DNA of 64,000 nt from Yarrowia lipolytica (Eukaryota; Ascomycota; Dipodascomycetes; Dipodascales), in assembly GCF_001761485.1 (NCBI RefSeq), contig NC_090775.1, positions 620,001 through 684,000 of the forward strand. The letters are read 5' to 3'. Below, one piece after another: positions 10,045 to 21,387 of this stretch. Position 1 is the first letter of the stretch; every line of letters starts with the position of its first letter. Below the pieces are notes generated by a model, which was not told the origin of the DNA, made no database searches, and saw only the letters and a list, made by a program, of their open reading frames with translations. A program made the position numbers and the translations under genes.

Positions 10045-11747
10045 TTATTCGACATCCACAACCAACCTTAGGCTAAACGGCAATGCCTCGTCAGTCACCG
10101 TCACCTCTTCCTCACCCACCAACTCTCCAACCAGCTTGACGAGATTCCCCCTGGTCATCTCCTCCAGCTCCTTGGGCGACGCCATGTATAGACTCTTGGA
10201 GGCCGTTCGCAGCGACGGGTTCTTGACCTTGGTGGCGGGATTCTCCTTGAGGCGCTCGATGAGGTTCTCCAGCGTCGTGCTCTTGGGCACGGCCAGCCGC
10301 AGCACCTGCACGCCACACACCGGGCAATCGGGCCGCTTCTGGTGCTGAAATGTGTACGTGTACACGGAGTTGTTGCCCGAGTACATCATGTAGTTGTTGA
10401 GGAACGGTACGCACGTGGTGGCGACCTTGAACGCCTCGTTGCAGCTGGAGGCCGCAATGATGGCGTTGGTGGATGCAATGGCCGGAATGATGTTTTTGAT
10501 CACGCCCTGGGTGAGCTGGTAGGTGACTCCTTCGATGCCAAATTGCTCCGCCCGCGCGCGCGCCTGCTCGAAGATCCACGTCACGTCCTCGACGTCATCG
10601 TTGTCGGCCTTGCGGTCAAAGTGTTTAGGCCACTCGAGCACGCTGGCCCATTCGATGCAGTGCTCCGGGAGCCTGGGGGTGTTTGCGATGGTGCACATGG
10701 GAAACGTGGTTTGGGGCGTCAGCATGTCCAGCGAGCACTCGTAGCAGGAGGTGATGGTGGGCAGAATGACTCGCGACTGGCCCTTGAAGCCTTCGGTACC
10801 ACCGTCGATCAGCGGCTTGAGGGTCTCAGGAGAGTCGCCCACCAGCCCCACGAGCGTGGCGTTGATCCAGCGCCGCGCCTCGATGGAGTCCAGGCCGCAG
10901 ACAACGAGGGTGAACTGCATGTAGAAGTCGTTGTCAAAGTCCTGGATTTTGCCAAAGTGCGGCGTCACGTGCACGCCGGCGACTCGGCGGTTGATGAACT
11001 CTGCGGCGACCTCCGACTTTGGCTTGCCCACGTCCGACGGCCGGAACAGGAACTGCCGGTTCAGATTGCTGATGTCGATGGTGTCCATGTCGATCACGTG
11101 GATCTTTTTAAACCCAGAGAGGGCGAGGTTTTTGAGAATCTCGCAGCCGAGACCGCCAGCGCCAATCACGAGGATGGACATGTCTGCCAGCGCGGTGATC
11201 ACGTCCGGCGACGGCGCAAACTCCTCGTCCGAGAACGGGCCGGACGTTGTGAGAACGGGAGAGATGGAGTATGGGCTGTGTTAGCAAGGGAGTCAGGGTA
11301 CAGACAACGAGGCGAGCAACATAGGTCTGGGAATGGTGCACAACATGCCAAGTCATACGTCGTCACGACTAGCACAGACAATATGATAACGTCATGCCCC
11401 ACATCGCCACCCCAAGCCGTAACTATGGAAATGACAGAGCACCAGCGATACCATTGTCACGTGACCAGATATATCGCCGTGGACGTGTGTGTATGTGTGT
11501 GTGTGTGTGTGTGTGACAATTGCTCGCTGTTTGTGGCACACAATACACTTGGGTCCTGGATCCTGGCTGGCTTCCGGTCTGTCAAAGTCGTGGGGTCGCG
11601 GGGCCGCGGAGTCGCGGGAGTTTCTGGACCACGGGACTTGCTGGATCACGTGACCTTGTCATGTCGCACATGTTTGTGTATCATTCGCGGTTACATGACC
11701 TCGTCTCAGTGTGTCTTTGCTCATACTCACTTTCTCACGGCAGTCAT
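10045..11747 (-). CDS. UBA3: NEDD8-activating enzyme E1 catalytic subunit (UBA3)
   Basis: Adenylates Rub1/NEDD8 and passes it as a thioester to Ubc12, with the Ula1/APP-BP1 partner, for cullin modification. Exon 1 is 11747-11731 (17 nt, ATG in CAACAATG context) and exon 2 is 11275-10045. The 455-nt intron runs GTGAGT to CTAACACAG. The product is 415 residues, starting MTAVRN-PYSISPVLTTSG. Visible features: nucleotide-binding GAGGLGCE at 44-51, DTIDISNLNRQFLF, DVGKPK and DGGTEGFKGQ; the catalytic Cys in FPMCTIANTP at about residue 200; zinc-type pairs CYEC and CPVC; and the start of the adenylation-domain helix HCIEWA. The C-terminal ubiquitin-fold domain is present. Without exon 1 the frame has no ATG at a sensible place, which supports the splice. 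The intron contains a GT microsatellite. Confidence 0.93.
11485..11515. repeat. GT microsatellite in the UBA3 intron
   Basis: About 14 GT dinucleotides with a single interruption, inside the UBA3 intron. Confidence 0.9.
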
Positions 11748-12471
11748 TGTTGAGAATAAGTTAGGGAGACTGGTCCAGATCTGATCATGCAGCTCATGCA
11801 TTCTACATGTGGGGTTGTGGGGGATGTGTGTTCGATTCTGGGTTGTGTATTAGGGAATTAAAATATTAGAAAAATGATAAGAAATATAGAAATATAAATA
11901 TAGAAATATAGAAATATAAATATAGAAAAATAATAAAATAAAAATAGAAATATAAAAATATTAAAAAAATAGAAATATAAAAATATAGAAATATAGAAAT
12001 ATAGAAATAAAATAAAAAATAGAAATAGAAAAAATAGAAATAGAAAAAATAGAAATATAAAAAATAGAAATATAAAAAAAAACAGAAATATAAAAAAAGA
12101 GAAATGTAAAAAAATAGAAATATAAAAAAAAAAACAAAAAAAAAGATTGAAAGAAAAAAAGGGTATTGATAGCTTGTAGATACGGACTCGAGGAAAATGT
12201 CTATCAGTTTTAGTCACACAAAAATCACGTGACACGCTAATTAAATAGATCTTGTCATCGTTCGTGGTTACATGATTCCTGTTGCACTACCGACTTATCG
12301 TGTCGTCCCCATTACCGCCAACATGTGTCGAAAATACGTCCATGTGGTGCCAACTACAAAGGCCACATCCCAATGCCATGCCTCTACAAAGACCCAACAA
12401 TGTCGCCAATGTCATTTCCCCCGACGCTGGTCATACACAAATAATCAATCACATACATAATCCTTCGCTCG
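11748..12471. other. UBA3-GPH1 intergenic region with an A-rich low-complexity tract
   Basis: Contains the UBA3 promoter and the GPH1 3' flank. From about 11860 to 12145 the plus strand is almost only A and short AT/G words (AGAAATATA-type), a purine-rich low-complexity block of nearly 300 nt. No gene is supported. Confidence 0.8.
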
Positions 12472-15138
12472 CTACTCTTCCACAGGAGAAGGCTCCACGT
12501 TCCAAATTCCCTCGGCATAGTCTCGAATGGCTCGGTCGGAGCTGAAGAAACCCATTCGAGACACGCTGACAATGCTCTTTCGAGCCCACTCCTTGGTGTC
12601 CTTAAAGTCGTGGTTGATGGTATGTTGGGCCTCGAGATAGGCGTCAAAGTCGTCAGAAACCAGGTAGTAGTCCCCACCGTACTTGATGGAATGGAGCAAT
12701 GAGGTGTAGATCTCGGGGTCGCCCAGAGCGCCGGACTGGATGAAATCAAACACCTGCTGCAACTTCTTGCCCACCTGGACTCCGCCATATTTGTGCTTGT
12801 GACGAATGTCCTCGACCTCGTCGGCGAGATGACCAAACAGGTAAATGTTGTCTTCACCAATCTCCCGGGTGATTTCGACGTTGGCGCCGTCGACCGTGCC
12901 GATGATGAGTCCACCATTGAGCACAAACTTCATGTTGGAGGTGCCGGAGGCCTCGGTACCGGCAGTGGAAATGTGCTCCGAAATGTCTGACGCCGGAATG
13001 ATAATTTCGGCCTTGGACACGTTGTAGTCCTCGACAAACACCACCTTGAGCGAGTCGAACATGTCGGGGTCATTGTTGACCACCTTGCCCACGTCGTTGA
13101 TGAGCTTGATGATGGTTTTGGCCATGTAGTAACCGGGCGCGGACTTACCGCCGAAGAGAGAAACTCGGGGAGTCATCTTGCGTCTTTCTTCGGGCGACAT
13201 TTGCTTGAGCTCCACGTACCGGTGGATCACACCGAGGATGTTGAGTTGCTGGCGCTTGTACTCGTGGATTCGCTTGACCTGGATGTCAAACAGATGGTCC
13301 GGGTTGAGAACCACGCCGGACTGGCTCTTGACCAGCGCCGCAAGCTTCTCCTTGCGCTTGTGCTTCACCAGCATCCACTGACGCTGGAAATCCTCGTCGT
13401 CAGCAAACTTCTCCAGATGTCGCAATTCCGACAGGTCCTTGACAAACCCGGAGCCAATCTTGGAGGCAATGAGATCCGACAGCTCGGGGTTGGCCTGGTG
13501 CAGCCATCGTCGGGGAGTGATTCCGTTAGTGACGTTGATGAACTTGTCGCCGCCGTAAACAGCCACAAAGTCCTTGAAAATCGTCTTCTTGATGAGATCG
13601 GAATGCAGCTCGGCCACGCCGTTGACCTTGTGCGAGCCAATGATGGCGAGGTAGGCCATTCGTGCCTGCTGGGGCTGTGACTCCTCGATAATCGACACCC
13701 TGGACAGAAGCTCCCGGTCGTTGGGGAACTTGGCCTCGACCTCTTGGAGGAAATACAAGTTGATGTCGTAGATAATTTCCAGGTGACGGGGAAGCAGGTT
13801 CTCCAGCATGGGAACAGGCCACTTTTCCAGCGCCTCGGGGAGAACTGTGTGGTTGGTGTAGCCAAACGTCTCAACCACCAGGTCCCACGCCTCCTTCCAC
13901 GGCAGCTGCTCGAGATCCACAAAGATTCGCTGCAGCTCCACAATCGCCAGAGTGGGGTGGGTGTCGTTGAGCTGGATGGCAATCTGCTCGGGGAACTCAC
14001 GCCAAGGCCGCTTGCTCTTCTTGAACCGACGCACAATGTCGTTCAGTGACGCCGCCACCCACAGATACTGCTGCTTGAGCCGCAACTCCTTGCCGGAGTC
14101 AAAGTTGTCGTTGGGATACAGCACGGCGGAAATCGTCTCGGCACGCTGCTGCTCGGATACGGAGTTGATGTAGTCTCCGGCGTTGAACTTGGCGAAATCA
14201 AACTCCTGGGCGGGCTTGGAGCTCCACAGCCGCAGGTTGTTGACGTTGGCGGTGCCGTAGCCGGGCACAGGGAAGTCGCTTGCCACCGCTCGCACCACGT
14301 CGCCGCCCTCCCAGCACCGTCGGTGAACGCCCTCGTCATCGGTGTAGTGCCGAACATAGCCGTAGAACATAATGTCGACGGAGATTTCGTTTCGGGGGAT
14401 CTCCCACGACGAGCCGTAGGTCAACCAGTAGTCGGGTTGCTCCACTTGGTAGCCGTCGATGATCTTCTGCTTGAAAATGCCGTACTCGTATCGTAGACCG
14501 TAGCCCCATCCGGGGTAGTTTTCCGACGCCAGCGAGTCGACAAAACAGGCGGCCAGACGGCCCAGGCCGCCGTTGCCGAGAGCAGCGTCGGGCTCCTGTT
14601 CAATCAGATCCTCGAGCCGGAAACCAAAGTCCTTGACACCCTCTCGGGCATATTGCTTGGTCCGGGTGTTGAGCATGGCATTGTCCAGAGCCCGGCCCAT
14701 GAGAAACTCCAGAGAAAGATAGTAGACCCGCTTGGTGTCGGTCAGAGTGTGCTTCTGCTGGGTTCTGTTCCAAGCCACCACCAGACGGTCTCGGACGGCT
14801 TGAGAGGCGGCCTGGTAAGCGGCCAGATCGTCACAATTGTAGAGAGATCGGGCCAGGGACGTCTCCACATGACGAACAAACTCCTGTTGGAACTCTTGCT
14901 TGTCGCCGAATTCACCTAGCGAGAACTTTTTCCAGATCTGACGGCTCTCCAGCGGAATGGTGTTGTCAATGTGCTCAATCTGTCGCTGTGTGAACCCAGT
15001 GAAGGTTCGTCGGTGACGGTTGAGCGGCTGGATGGGCGATTCCTGGCCCATCATTCGCTCGTGCGAGGGCGAACGCGACCGCAGAAACGGGTCCGAGCCG
15101 GCTCCAGCTCGGTACGAGGTTCGTTGGTCTTGGGACAT
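12472..15138 (-). CDS. GPH1: Glycogen phosphorylase (GPH1)
   Basis: Releases glucose 1-phosphate from glycogen by phosphorolysis, using pyridoxal phosphate, in the cytosol. The 888-residue frame matches the length of fungal phosphorylases. Visible motifs: YYLSLEFLMGRALDNAMLN near the start of the catalytic core; DAALGNGGLGRLAACFVDS; the substrate and cofactor region TNGITPRRWL and VKRIHEYKRQQLN; and the PLP-lysine segment TEASGTSNMKFVLNGG near residue 710. The N-terminal 50 residues are Ser/Arg-rich (SRSPSHER) and could be regulatory, as in yeast where PKA acts on Gph1; that part is inference. The ATG at 15138 is the first ATG in a leader that otherwise lacks ATG for over 200 nt. The leader carries tandem repeats and a possible 42-nt intron. 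Confidence 0.97.
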   Translation of the reverse strand: MSQDQRTSYRAGAGSDPFLRSRSPSHERMMGQESPIQPLNRHRRTFTGFTQRQIEHIDNTIPLESRQIWKKFSLGEFGDKQEFQQEFVRHVETSLARSLYNCDDLAAYQAASQAVRDRLVVAWNRTQQKHTLTDTKRVYYLSLEFLMGRALDNAMLNTRTKQYAREGVKDFGFRLEDLIEQEPDAALGNGGLGRLAACFVDSLASENYPGWGYGLRYEYGIFKQKIIDGYQVEQPDYWLTYGSSWEIPRNEISVDIMFYGYVRHYTDDEGVHRRCWEGGDVVRAVASDFPVPGYGTANVNNLRLWSSKPAQEFDFAKFNAGDYINSVSEQQRAETISAVLYPNDNFDSGKELRLKQQYLWVAASLNDIVRRFKKSKRPWREFPEQIAIQLNDTHPTLAIVELQRIFVDLEQLPWKEAWDLVVETFGYTNHTVLPEALEKWPVPMLENLLPRHLEIIYDINLYFLQEVEAKFPNDRELLSRVSIIEESQPQQARMAYLAIIGSHKVNGVAELHSDLIKKTIFKDFVAVYGGDKFINVTNGITPRRWLHQANPELSDLIASKIGSGFVKDLSELRHLEKFADDEDFQRQWMLVKHKRKEKLAALVKSQSGVVLNPDHLFDIQVKRIHEYKRQQLNILGVIHRYVELKQMSPEERRKMTPRVSLFGGKSAPGYYMAKTIIKLINDVGKVVNNDPDMFDSLKVVFVEDYNVSKAEIIIPASDISEHISTAGTEASGTSNMKFVLNGGLIIGTVDGANVEITREIGEDNIYLFGHLADEVEDIRHKHKYGGVQVGKKLQQVFDFIQSGALGDPEIYTSLLHSIKYGGDYYLVSDDFDAYLEAQHTINHDFKDTKEWARKSIVSVSRMGFFSSDRAIRDYAEGIWNVEPSPVEE

Positions 15139-15144
15139 AATAGG

Positions 15145-15290
15145 GTCACAAGAGCTATGTCAGAGTCACAGAACCTATGTCGGGGGTCACAGATGTTGTG
15201 CTGGGGTCACGGAACTTGTGTCGGGGATTACGGAACCAATGTCGGGGGTCACGGAATCAATGTCGGGGGGTCACAAGGAAAATGTCGTGA
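15145..15290. repeat. Tandem repeats in the GPH1 5' leader
   Basis: About six imperfect copies of a 21-22-nt unit with core TGTCGGGGGTCACGGAA lie directly upstream of the GPH1 start codon, on the presumed transcribed leader. None contains an ATG on the GPH1 strand. Confidence 0.75.
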
Positions 15291-15323
15291 CTCAAATTAA
15301 CAGTAGAATTTAACTGTTCCTGT

Positions 15324-15331
15324 CACTATCA

Positions 15332-15364
<33 letters not shown>

Positions 15365-15366
15365 TC
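15324..15366. repeat. CTGTCG hexamer repeat
   Basis: About seven hexamers of CTGTCG type, the central ones exact, in the GPH1 upstream region. On the GPH1 strand they read CGACAG and would lie in the leader. Confidence 0.85.
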
Positions 15367-15407
15367 TGTGTTAGTGGTGGTCGTTCTGTTGCCCATCCAA
15401 TACTCAC
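15366..15407 (-). other. Possible 42-nt intron in the GPH1 leader
   Basis: On the GPH1 strand a GTGAGT donor (15407) and a CTAACACAG acceptor (ending 15366) are separated by 42 nt, near the lower limit for yeast introns. Both signals match those of the coding introns in this window. Whether it is spliced is unknown. Confidence 0.45.
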
Positions 15408-16670
15408 TTTTTCTGTTTTTTTGTTGTTGTTTTTTATGTAACAGCCTTCTGATTGCTGTCGTGTTGAAGCTGTCGAGTTGAAGTGGTGTTTTTTACAAAT
15501 ATCCAGACACCTTCCCCTCTTATATGTCCTTTCCCACTAACCACAAGGTCGTTGAGGTGGTGCAAAAATAAGGTTTCTAGTTGCTATCTTGCATAAAAGA
15601 AGTAAGCATTGAACCTAGACTATCTCAACCGATTCAAGAGCAATTGGAAAGATAAACGCACAGTGGGACTCTCCTCAATCACGTGATCACATTCATATAA
15701 TAATATTCCACAATATATCTCTACAACCTCGATTTTCGCACTGCCGTCGGATTTGACACCCCCTCAGATGGGCCCAGAATTGGTCTGAACTTTATTATTT
15801 AGAAACTCAATTGTAAACCTTATTTTACCCTTTTTGTAAAAAGCCTAAAACTTCTCGAGTATTAAGGTTCGGAGCCACGCTAGACCAGAGCATCCTCAAT
15901 TCTCTCAAACGTCCTGAAAAAACCTCAAACTAAACGCCAAACTAGTCTTAATCTCTCATTTTTTGACCCGGAAACCCCCTCAGGTATTTTTAAGCTATTG
16001 TCAACCCACAATGTCTGTTTTCCGTCTTTATGCACGCGGCCAGAATCAGCTGAGCCCAATGACGTAGGTTCAGACAAGGAACAATGCTAGAGACGGAAAA
16101 CGCACACTCGATAGAACTGCCATTTTGGGAACAATGCCATTGTCAGACCGGCCCCGCCTGGGTCCGGAGACCTTGGTCCTGATGGGGGGGCGGGTTTCGG
16201 TCCCGTGACTTGACTTGACGGGGCGTCCCGCGGGGCGCCCAATTCGCAGTTTCGAAGACGTGTGCTGATCCAGTCTCGCTCCTCGCGGGGCTCTCTTTAA
16301 AGTGCTCGTATTCTGTCGTACCTCGGCTCGACGAGATGAGTCTTTAAAATTGAGGCTAACTTGGCGCTGAGTAAGCAGATTCAAATGCTGAAACTACAGA
16401 CATGTTCATGGGATCGCGACGAACGCAGGCATGTGCTTTTTTTGCCAATATATCTAGTATTCACCCAATTGTCTTGACTCTTCCTCATTCAACAACTTCC
16501 GGGTAACAAATTCAAAAGCAAGCATATTGCAACCCAGTTCTGGTAATCGGAACAGAATCGGGCTTCCTAAAGCGGCAGAGAGCAGCCGAGCGAAGATGCC
16601 GAATACGGTCATGATTTAGGCACAAGTATCGGCGGTTGGTCCTCATAACCTCGCTCATAACCTCTCGTAA

Positions 16671-16724
16671 CCGTACTCAGAACCGTACTCAGAACTGTAC
16701 TCATAACCGTACTCAGAACCGTAC
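16671..16724. repeat. 12-nt tandem repeat, about 4.5 copies
   Basis: Unit CCGTACTCAGAA, with one diverged copy in the middle, preceded by related CATAACC words. Confidence 0.85.
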
Positions 16725-18644
16725 AGTGCTGTACTCATAACCTTCCCGCAACCTTTTCCATAACCTTACTCGTACTAATAACGCACTCTTAACCTGTGGT
16801 GGAAGCAGCCGGCTCGGAAATTCAGTGGCAGAAAAAGCACCGACTCTCCGACCCATGTGGCCCTTCGGTGCATATCGGCCCACATGCTCTTCCATCAGAT
16901 AACTTTACGGCCGGCATGCGGCTCAAAACCAGGTTGGGCCGCCAGGTGTGACACGTGACAAGTCACGTGATTACCTATCTAAGCGTTATTATCTCTGGGA
17001 ATGGAATGTGTGTCTCACTTGAGAGCATAGTTTCCGTGGACCCGCACGTATAGAGGAGAGTTTCCGGTCACGTGATGCATGGGTGGATGGATGGCGTATA
17101 TTACGGGTGTCACGTGGCCATACGTAGTATGAGTGTCACGTGATCTTGCGGATGACATGATGTCTCATCGGCTTTTTTCTTGTTTTCTGCCAAACAAGAG
17201 AGAAAGCATATATCGGTCAAAAATACATCGAGAAGTCTCGCGATTGGTATTGCCGTATTTGTCTCTGTTACACCATCCTTCTGGCACTACCCACAAGCTC
17301 ATATCTCTCACCGTTCGTAAACTATGAGGAGATTTTCAAATCACCCCATACCGACCGTCAGAATTAGGCCAATGGCACTAATTGGTGTCTCAGAAAACAA
17401 CCCAGGGCAAGATTAGCGCTGGACCGGCCGAGCCTTGTGATCCATTTCTGTATGATGAGGCCCGATACGATGAGGTGATGGTACTGTGTATACTTGTAGA
17501 AAGAGTTGTGGACTGATAAGCAGCAGAAATGTGATGGAAAATGGTTTCTTTTTGCGACAATTGTTAGCCGAGAAGATTATTGGGTAGACAGGGAACAATT
17601 TGGAGGTATTTCTGAGTCTCTGGAAGGTGATTTGGGGCATATTGTCCATCTATTTTTTATCCGGTCTACAGAATTATAGAAGTGGTTCGCATTAGTAATT
17701 AAAGATGACCATTTAGTAATCAAAGATGGAAATTCGATTCCCTCGAGTCGCGTGAATACAGCAGTGTGATTTATATGATTGGGGAATCCTCAGAACTGAA
17801 ACTATTAAAAAATCATGTAAAAATCCATAAAATACCCAACTCACTCAGTTTTCATTCTAGGTGGATTTTGAAAAAAACAAATGGTTTCAGAGGAGCCATT
17901 TTATCTTTTTTAGCAACTTTTCAGGTCTCTCTAGCTTTTATTTGAGTCCCTGACGTGGTCATTTTTTTGTGATATGAAAAAATGTTTGAAGATTAAACCG
18001 AGAATGCAGCAGAAAGGAAGTTGTACAATGGAGATCATAATCTGAATCGTTGTGGGTCAAATATTCCGTGTGACTTTTTTCATCTCATTCAGATATCTCT
18101 GGGGGATTCTGAGTGGCATCGAATACTACGGTATTCTTCAACATCTTTGAGAAGACCAAGAGATGTTAAACAATTACCAAAAGATGTTCATCCTGGTATA
18201 TCAGCCACGGGGGTTTGATTTCCATCTGTTTCAAGCAAATATGTTTGATATTTGGATAATTATATTAAATATATTATATATATATATAATTTTCCACAAC
18301 TTCAATCAATGGTCACAAAAAAAAAAAAGAAAAAAAAAAGAAAAAACAAGATCAAATTCGAAATTTGAAAAGGGAAAAATACATTTCAAATTAAGATTAT
18401 CTTTTTGGCACCAAAAATCAGCAAATTTTGCTTCAAATTCGTCGTTTTGGCACCTTTTTTCAACCACTTCCATTTCTCCGTTTTTCATCCCCAAATTTAA
18501 CCTCGGCCCCTATTCTTGGTCCAAGCTAATGCAGAACAGAACCGGGGAACAGCCGCGCAACCACGACTTGCGTCACGTGATGGGACCAGAAGTGACTAGC
18601 TTCCATTTTCTGAGACAGTCACATGCCAAGAATCTCCATCTGAC

Positions 18645-18703
18645 CAGTCACTCCGACCAGTAACTCTGACCAGTCACTCCGAGCAGTCACTCCGAGCAGT
18701 CAG
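18645..18703. repeat. 13-nt tandem repeat, about 4.5 copies
   Basis: Unit CAGTCACTCCGAC with small differences between copies. Confidence 0.85.
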
Positions 18704-19353
18704 TTTCGACCGGTCGAACAACCCGATATATATAACCCTAACCCTTAATATGCATACATTAGCCACATTTGCTGTTGAAGTGGGGCGGAAACCGTCAATG
18801 TTGAAAACTTGATTTTATGTGGTTATAAGGGTATAAAAATGGAGCCATTGATGCGCTCTATCCAATGGTGTTAATTATATTTCAATATCTCGACTTTGTC
18901 ACATTCTAGAGTGATTCTAAAGTTTGGTCGGATTTAGCGTTTTTTAAAAAAGTATTCACAGATTTTGAAAACAAAATACCAAATATACAAACATAATATT
19001 GTTACATTCGCCCGATCCTACTGATTCCAAAGACATCAATATCATAATTGTCATACCATTTTTTCAACCACAAGAAAAGATTTATTCCTCAAATCACAAG
19101 CGAATCAAACTTTAAAATCCACAAAGATAAACCCATCACAAATCCGCCAAAAATGAAGATATCTGAAATCTGAGAAATCAACGCCGTTCGCAGCCGTCGC
19201 TTGCCAGTGGATTTCTTTTTTTCGAAATTCCCCGAGCTCAATTGAACCTTTTCCACTCATCTGAAATAAAGTTAACCTTTCTGACAAGTTTGAAAACCCA
19301 CAATCTTATCTATCTCATCTTCTTCATCTGTCATTCACAACCGGCTGCAAAAA

Positions 19354-20760
19354 ATGCGTTGGACCAACATGCTGCTGCTGGCCTCGGCGGCTGTGGCGGA
19401 AAGCACGTTCTGGGTGTCTCCGTCGGCCGAGCAAAACTGTGTCGGCATCTACGCCGGCTCAGAAGAGTCCCCCGCCTCCATCTCCGTCTACACCCCCAAA
19501 TTGGACAACTCGTCGGTCATAAACTTCATGGGCCACGAGGGCTGGATGGCACTGGCCATCTACAAGTATGAAGATCTGCCCTTCATCGGTGACATGGGCC
19601 GCAAGGAGTGGGGCTACAAGTACCACTGCAACAGTATGAACGTGCAGTACAAGCTGTGCACCCACGACGAGATTGGGCAGTATATCGTGAAGCAGAACTA
19701 CACCGGCAACACGATTTTCACCACCAAAGTCGACCTGCTGGAAGATACCACCTTCAATTATACCGTCAACGAGACGGGGCTGTACTGCGTGACGGCCCAT
19801 CCCAATAATGAGATGAACAAGTTCATGAGCACCGTCACGGTAAAGGATGGCAACGGGCAACTGTCAGGTTATGACTACAACAAGTTGGCGTACCACGGAG
19901 TCATGAGTGGGCTGTGGGCGGCGACTCTGATTGGATACTTGGTGCTGTGTTTCTTGCGAAAGAATCTTCTGCCGGTCCACAAACGCCTCCTGGCCCTGAT
20001 TGCCGTCAATCTCGCCGTCTCCCTGCTCTGGACCATCTACAACGCCATCTACAACGCCCAGGGACCCACATCGTTCGTCAAGACCCTCGTTGTCATCTCC
20101 GCGGTCATCTCCGCCCTCAGATGGGCCCTGTCAATGTGGCTGGCGCTGTATGTGGCCCACGGAATGCACTACTTTTCCACGCCGCTGATCCAGAGCGCGA
20201 AAAAGAAGGCGGTGGCGGTAACTGCGACCTTCTGGGTGTTTGAATCCATCGTCGCCTCCATGTTCTATCTCATCGGCATGGTCCAGGGCACCTATGTCCG
20301 AATGGCCATTGGCGCCTGCCTGTGTTTTGTGCTCTACTCCACCCTCTACATTTTCTACAATATCTACTCCTGGATGAACCACACCCAAAAGAGCTATATT
20401 GACGAAAACATGAGCGTGCAGATTGACCAGATTTCCAAGCTGCGGGCCGTCTACCTGGCCTTCTTGCTCCTCTTTGCCTTCATGGTCCTGTTCAACATCA
20501 TGGTCCTCCTGCGAGGAAGCATTGTCGGTAGTACTCTCAACCTCATTCAGACGACCAATATCGCCTGGGTCAATGAGTGGAAGTACCGGTGGTTTTTTGT
20601 GCACGACTGGATCGAGCTCGCCAACTTGCTCGTCGTCCTAGCGGCCCTGTGGGTCCTGAGACCATCTCGATACTTTAACCAGATGATGGACGGCAGTGGC
20701 CAGATTAGCCAGAAGGACTACGACGAGTTTGAGCTCGACGAATATGACGAGGGTGTTTGA
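19354..20760 (+). CDS. PTM1-like seven-span membrane protein (Lu7TM/GPR107 family)
   Basis: Intronless, 468 residues. A signal peptide (about residues 1-15, LLLASAAVA) is followed by a lumenal or extracellular domain of about 160 residues with several Cys and N-glycosylation sites such as NYT and NET. From about residue 180 there are seven hydrophobic helices, including GVMSGLWAATLIGYLVL, LLALIAVNLAVSLLW and RAVYLAFLLLFAFMVLF. The last is followed by an acidic cytosolic tail (DYDEFELDEYDEGV). This layout is that of the Ptm1/YKL039W, TMEM87 and GPR107 family of Golgi/endosomal membrane proteins, whose biochemical role is not settled. The assignment rests on architecture and general similarity rather than on one diagnostic motif. 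Gene-free DNA of several kilobases lies on both sides. Confidence 0.75.
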   Translation: MRWTNMLLLASAAVAESTFWVSPSAEQNCVGIYAGSEESPASISVYTPKLDNSSVINFMGHEGWMALAIYKYEDLPFIGDMGRKEWGYKYHCNSMNVQYKLCTHDEIGQYIVKQNYTGNTIFTTKVDLLEDTTFNYTVNETGLYCVTAHPNNEMNKFMSTVTVKDGNGQLSGYDYNKLAYHGVMSGLWAATLIGYLVLCFLRKNLLPVHKRLLALIAVNLAVSLLWTIYNAIYNAQGPTSFVKTLVVISAVISALRWALSMWLALYVAHGMHYFSTPLIQSAKKKAVAVTATFWVFESIVASMFYLIGMVQGTYVRMAIGACLCFVLYSTLYIFYNIYSWMNHTQKSYIDENMSVQIDQISKLRAVYLAFLLLFAFMVLFNIMVLLRGSIVGSTLNLIQTTNIAWVNEWKYRWFFVHDWIELANLLVVLAALWVLRPSRYFNQMMDGSGQISQKDYDEFELDEYDEGV

Positions 20761-21340
20761 GTGGCATACCCAGTGATTCACTGATGAACGAAAAGTAAAT
20801 AATAGATTATTAGCAGCGCGTGGGCGAGGGAAGGAGCGGAGCGATTGTCAGACACTGTGAGTGACAAGAGCGAGAGCAAAAGCAGCAACTTCCCGGCATT
20901 GTAGACAGGCAAGAGCAGCAAGCCCGACGCCGTAGGTTCCCTCTCCCCTGACTCCGAGAACACTGAGATCGACTCCAGAGACTGTGAGGCCACGCCAGTC
21001 TCGTTAGCTAGACACAGACAACGTGTGTACAGACTGCTTGTACGGTCAGCAGGCAGTTTCCGGTTCAACTACAGCACGGCATCGTGACGTACAGTGCAGG
21101 GCAACGAGAGATTGAGCAGCTGAAAATCCGGAGGCTGAATGTCTGCATACAGAATTGGACCCATCCATAGGTGGTGAGAGGGCAAGACTGTCACAAACCA
21201 TTGAAGACACGAGAATGGTGTTCTCATATCAGCACCCTCGCCGCTGCCCTAGGACTCCGATGCAGCATTGGACTCGTAGACGTACCAGATACCAGTCTTC
21301 GACTTTGCATCTGCGTCGCAAATCGAAATCTACTGCACAA

Positions 21341-21343
<3 letters not shown>

Positions 21344-21386
<43 letters not shown>
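21344..21386. repeat. 43-base poly(T) tract
   Basis: Uninterrupted run of T. It may be a slippage product or the poly(A) end of an old minus-strand retrotransposed copy; no element body is recognisable next to it. Confidence 0.95.

Positions 21387-21387
<1 letters not shown>

Larger units (their letters stand above)
15408..19353. other. GPH1-PTM1-like divergent intergenic region
   Basis: About 4 kb with no supported gene. It holds a GC-rich island at about 16140-16330 in otherwise AT-rich DNA, a 12-nt tandem repeat at 16671-16724, clustered CACGTG boxes around 16950-17150, A-rich and AT-rich tracts around 18260-18350, and a 13-nt tandem repeat at 18645-18703. One CCCTAACCC lies near 18735. 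Confidence 0.5.

Noticed and set aside
10342-11784. 480-codon plus-strand frame opposite UBA3
   Set aside because: Antisense shadow of UBA3. It lacks any family resemblance, and its length comes from the codon bias of the real strand.
16020-16050. TTTATGCACGCGG resembling the start of U4 snRNA
   Set aside because: The match is short and the sequence that follows does not fit U4 stems.
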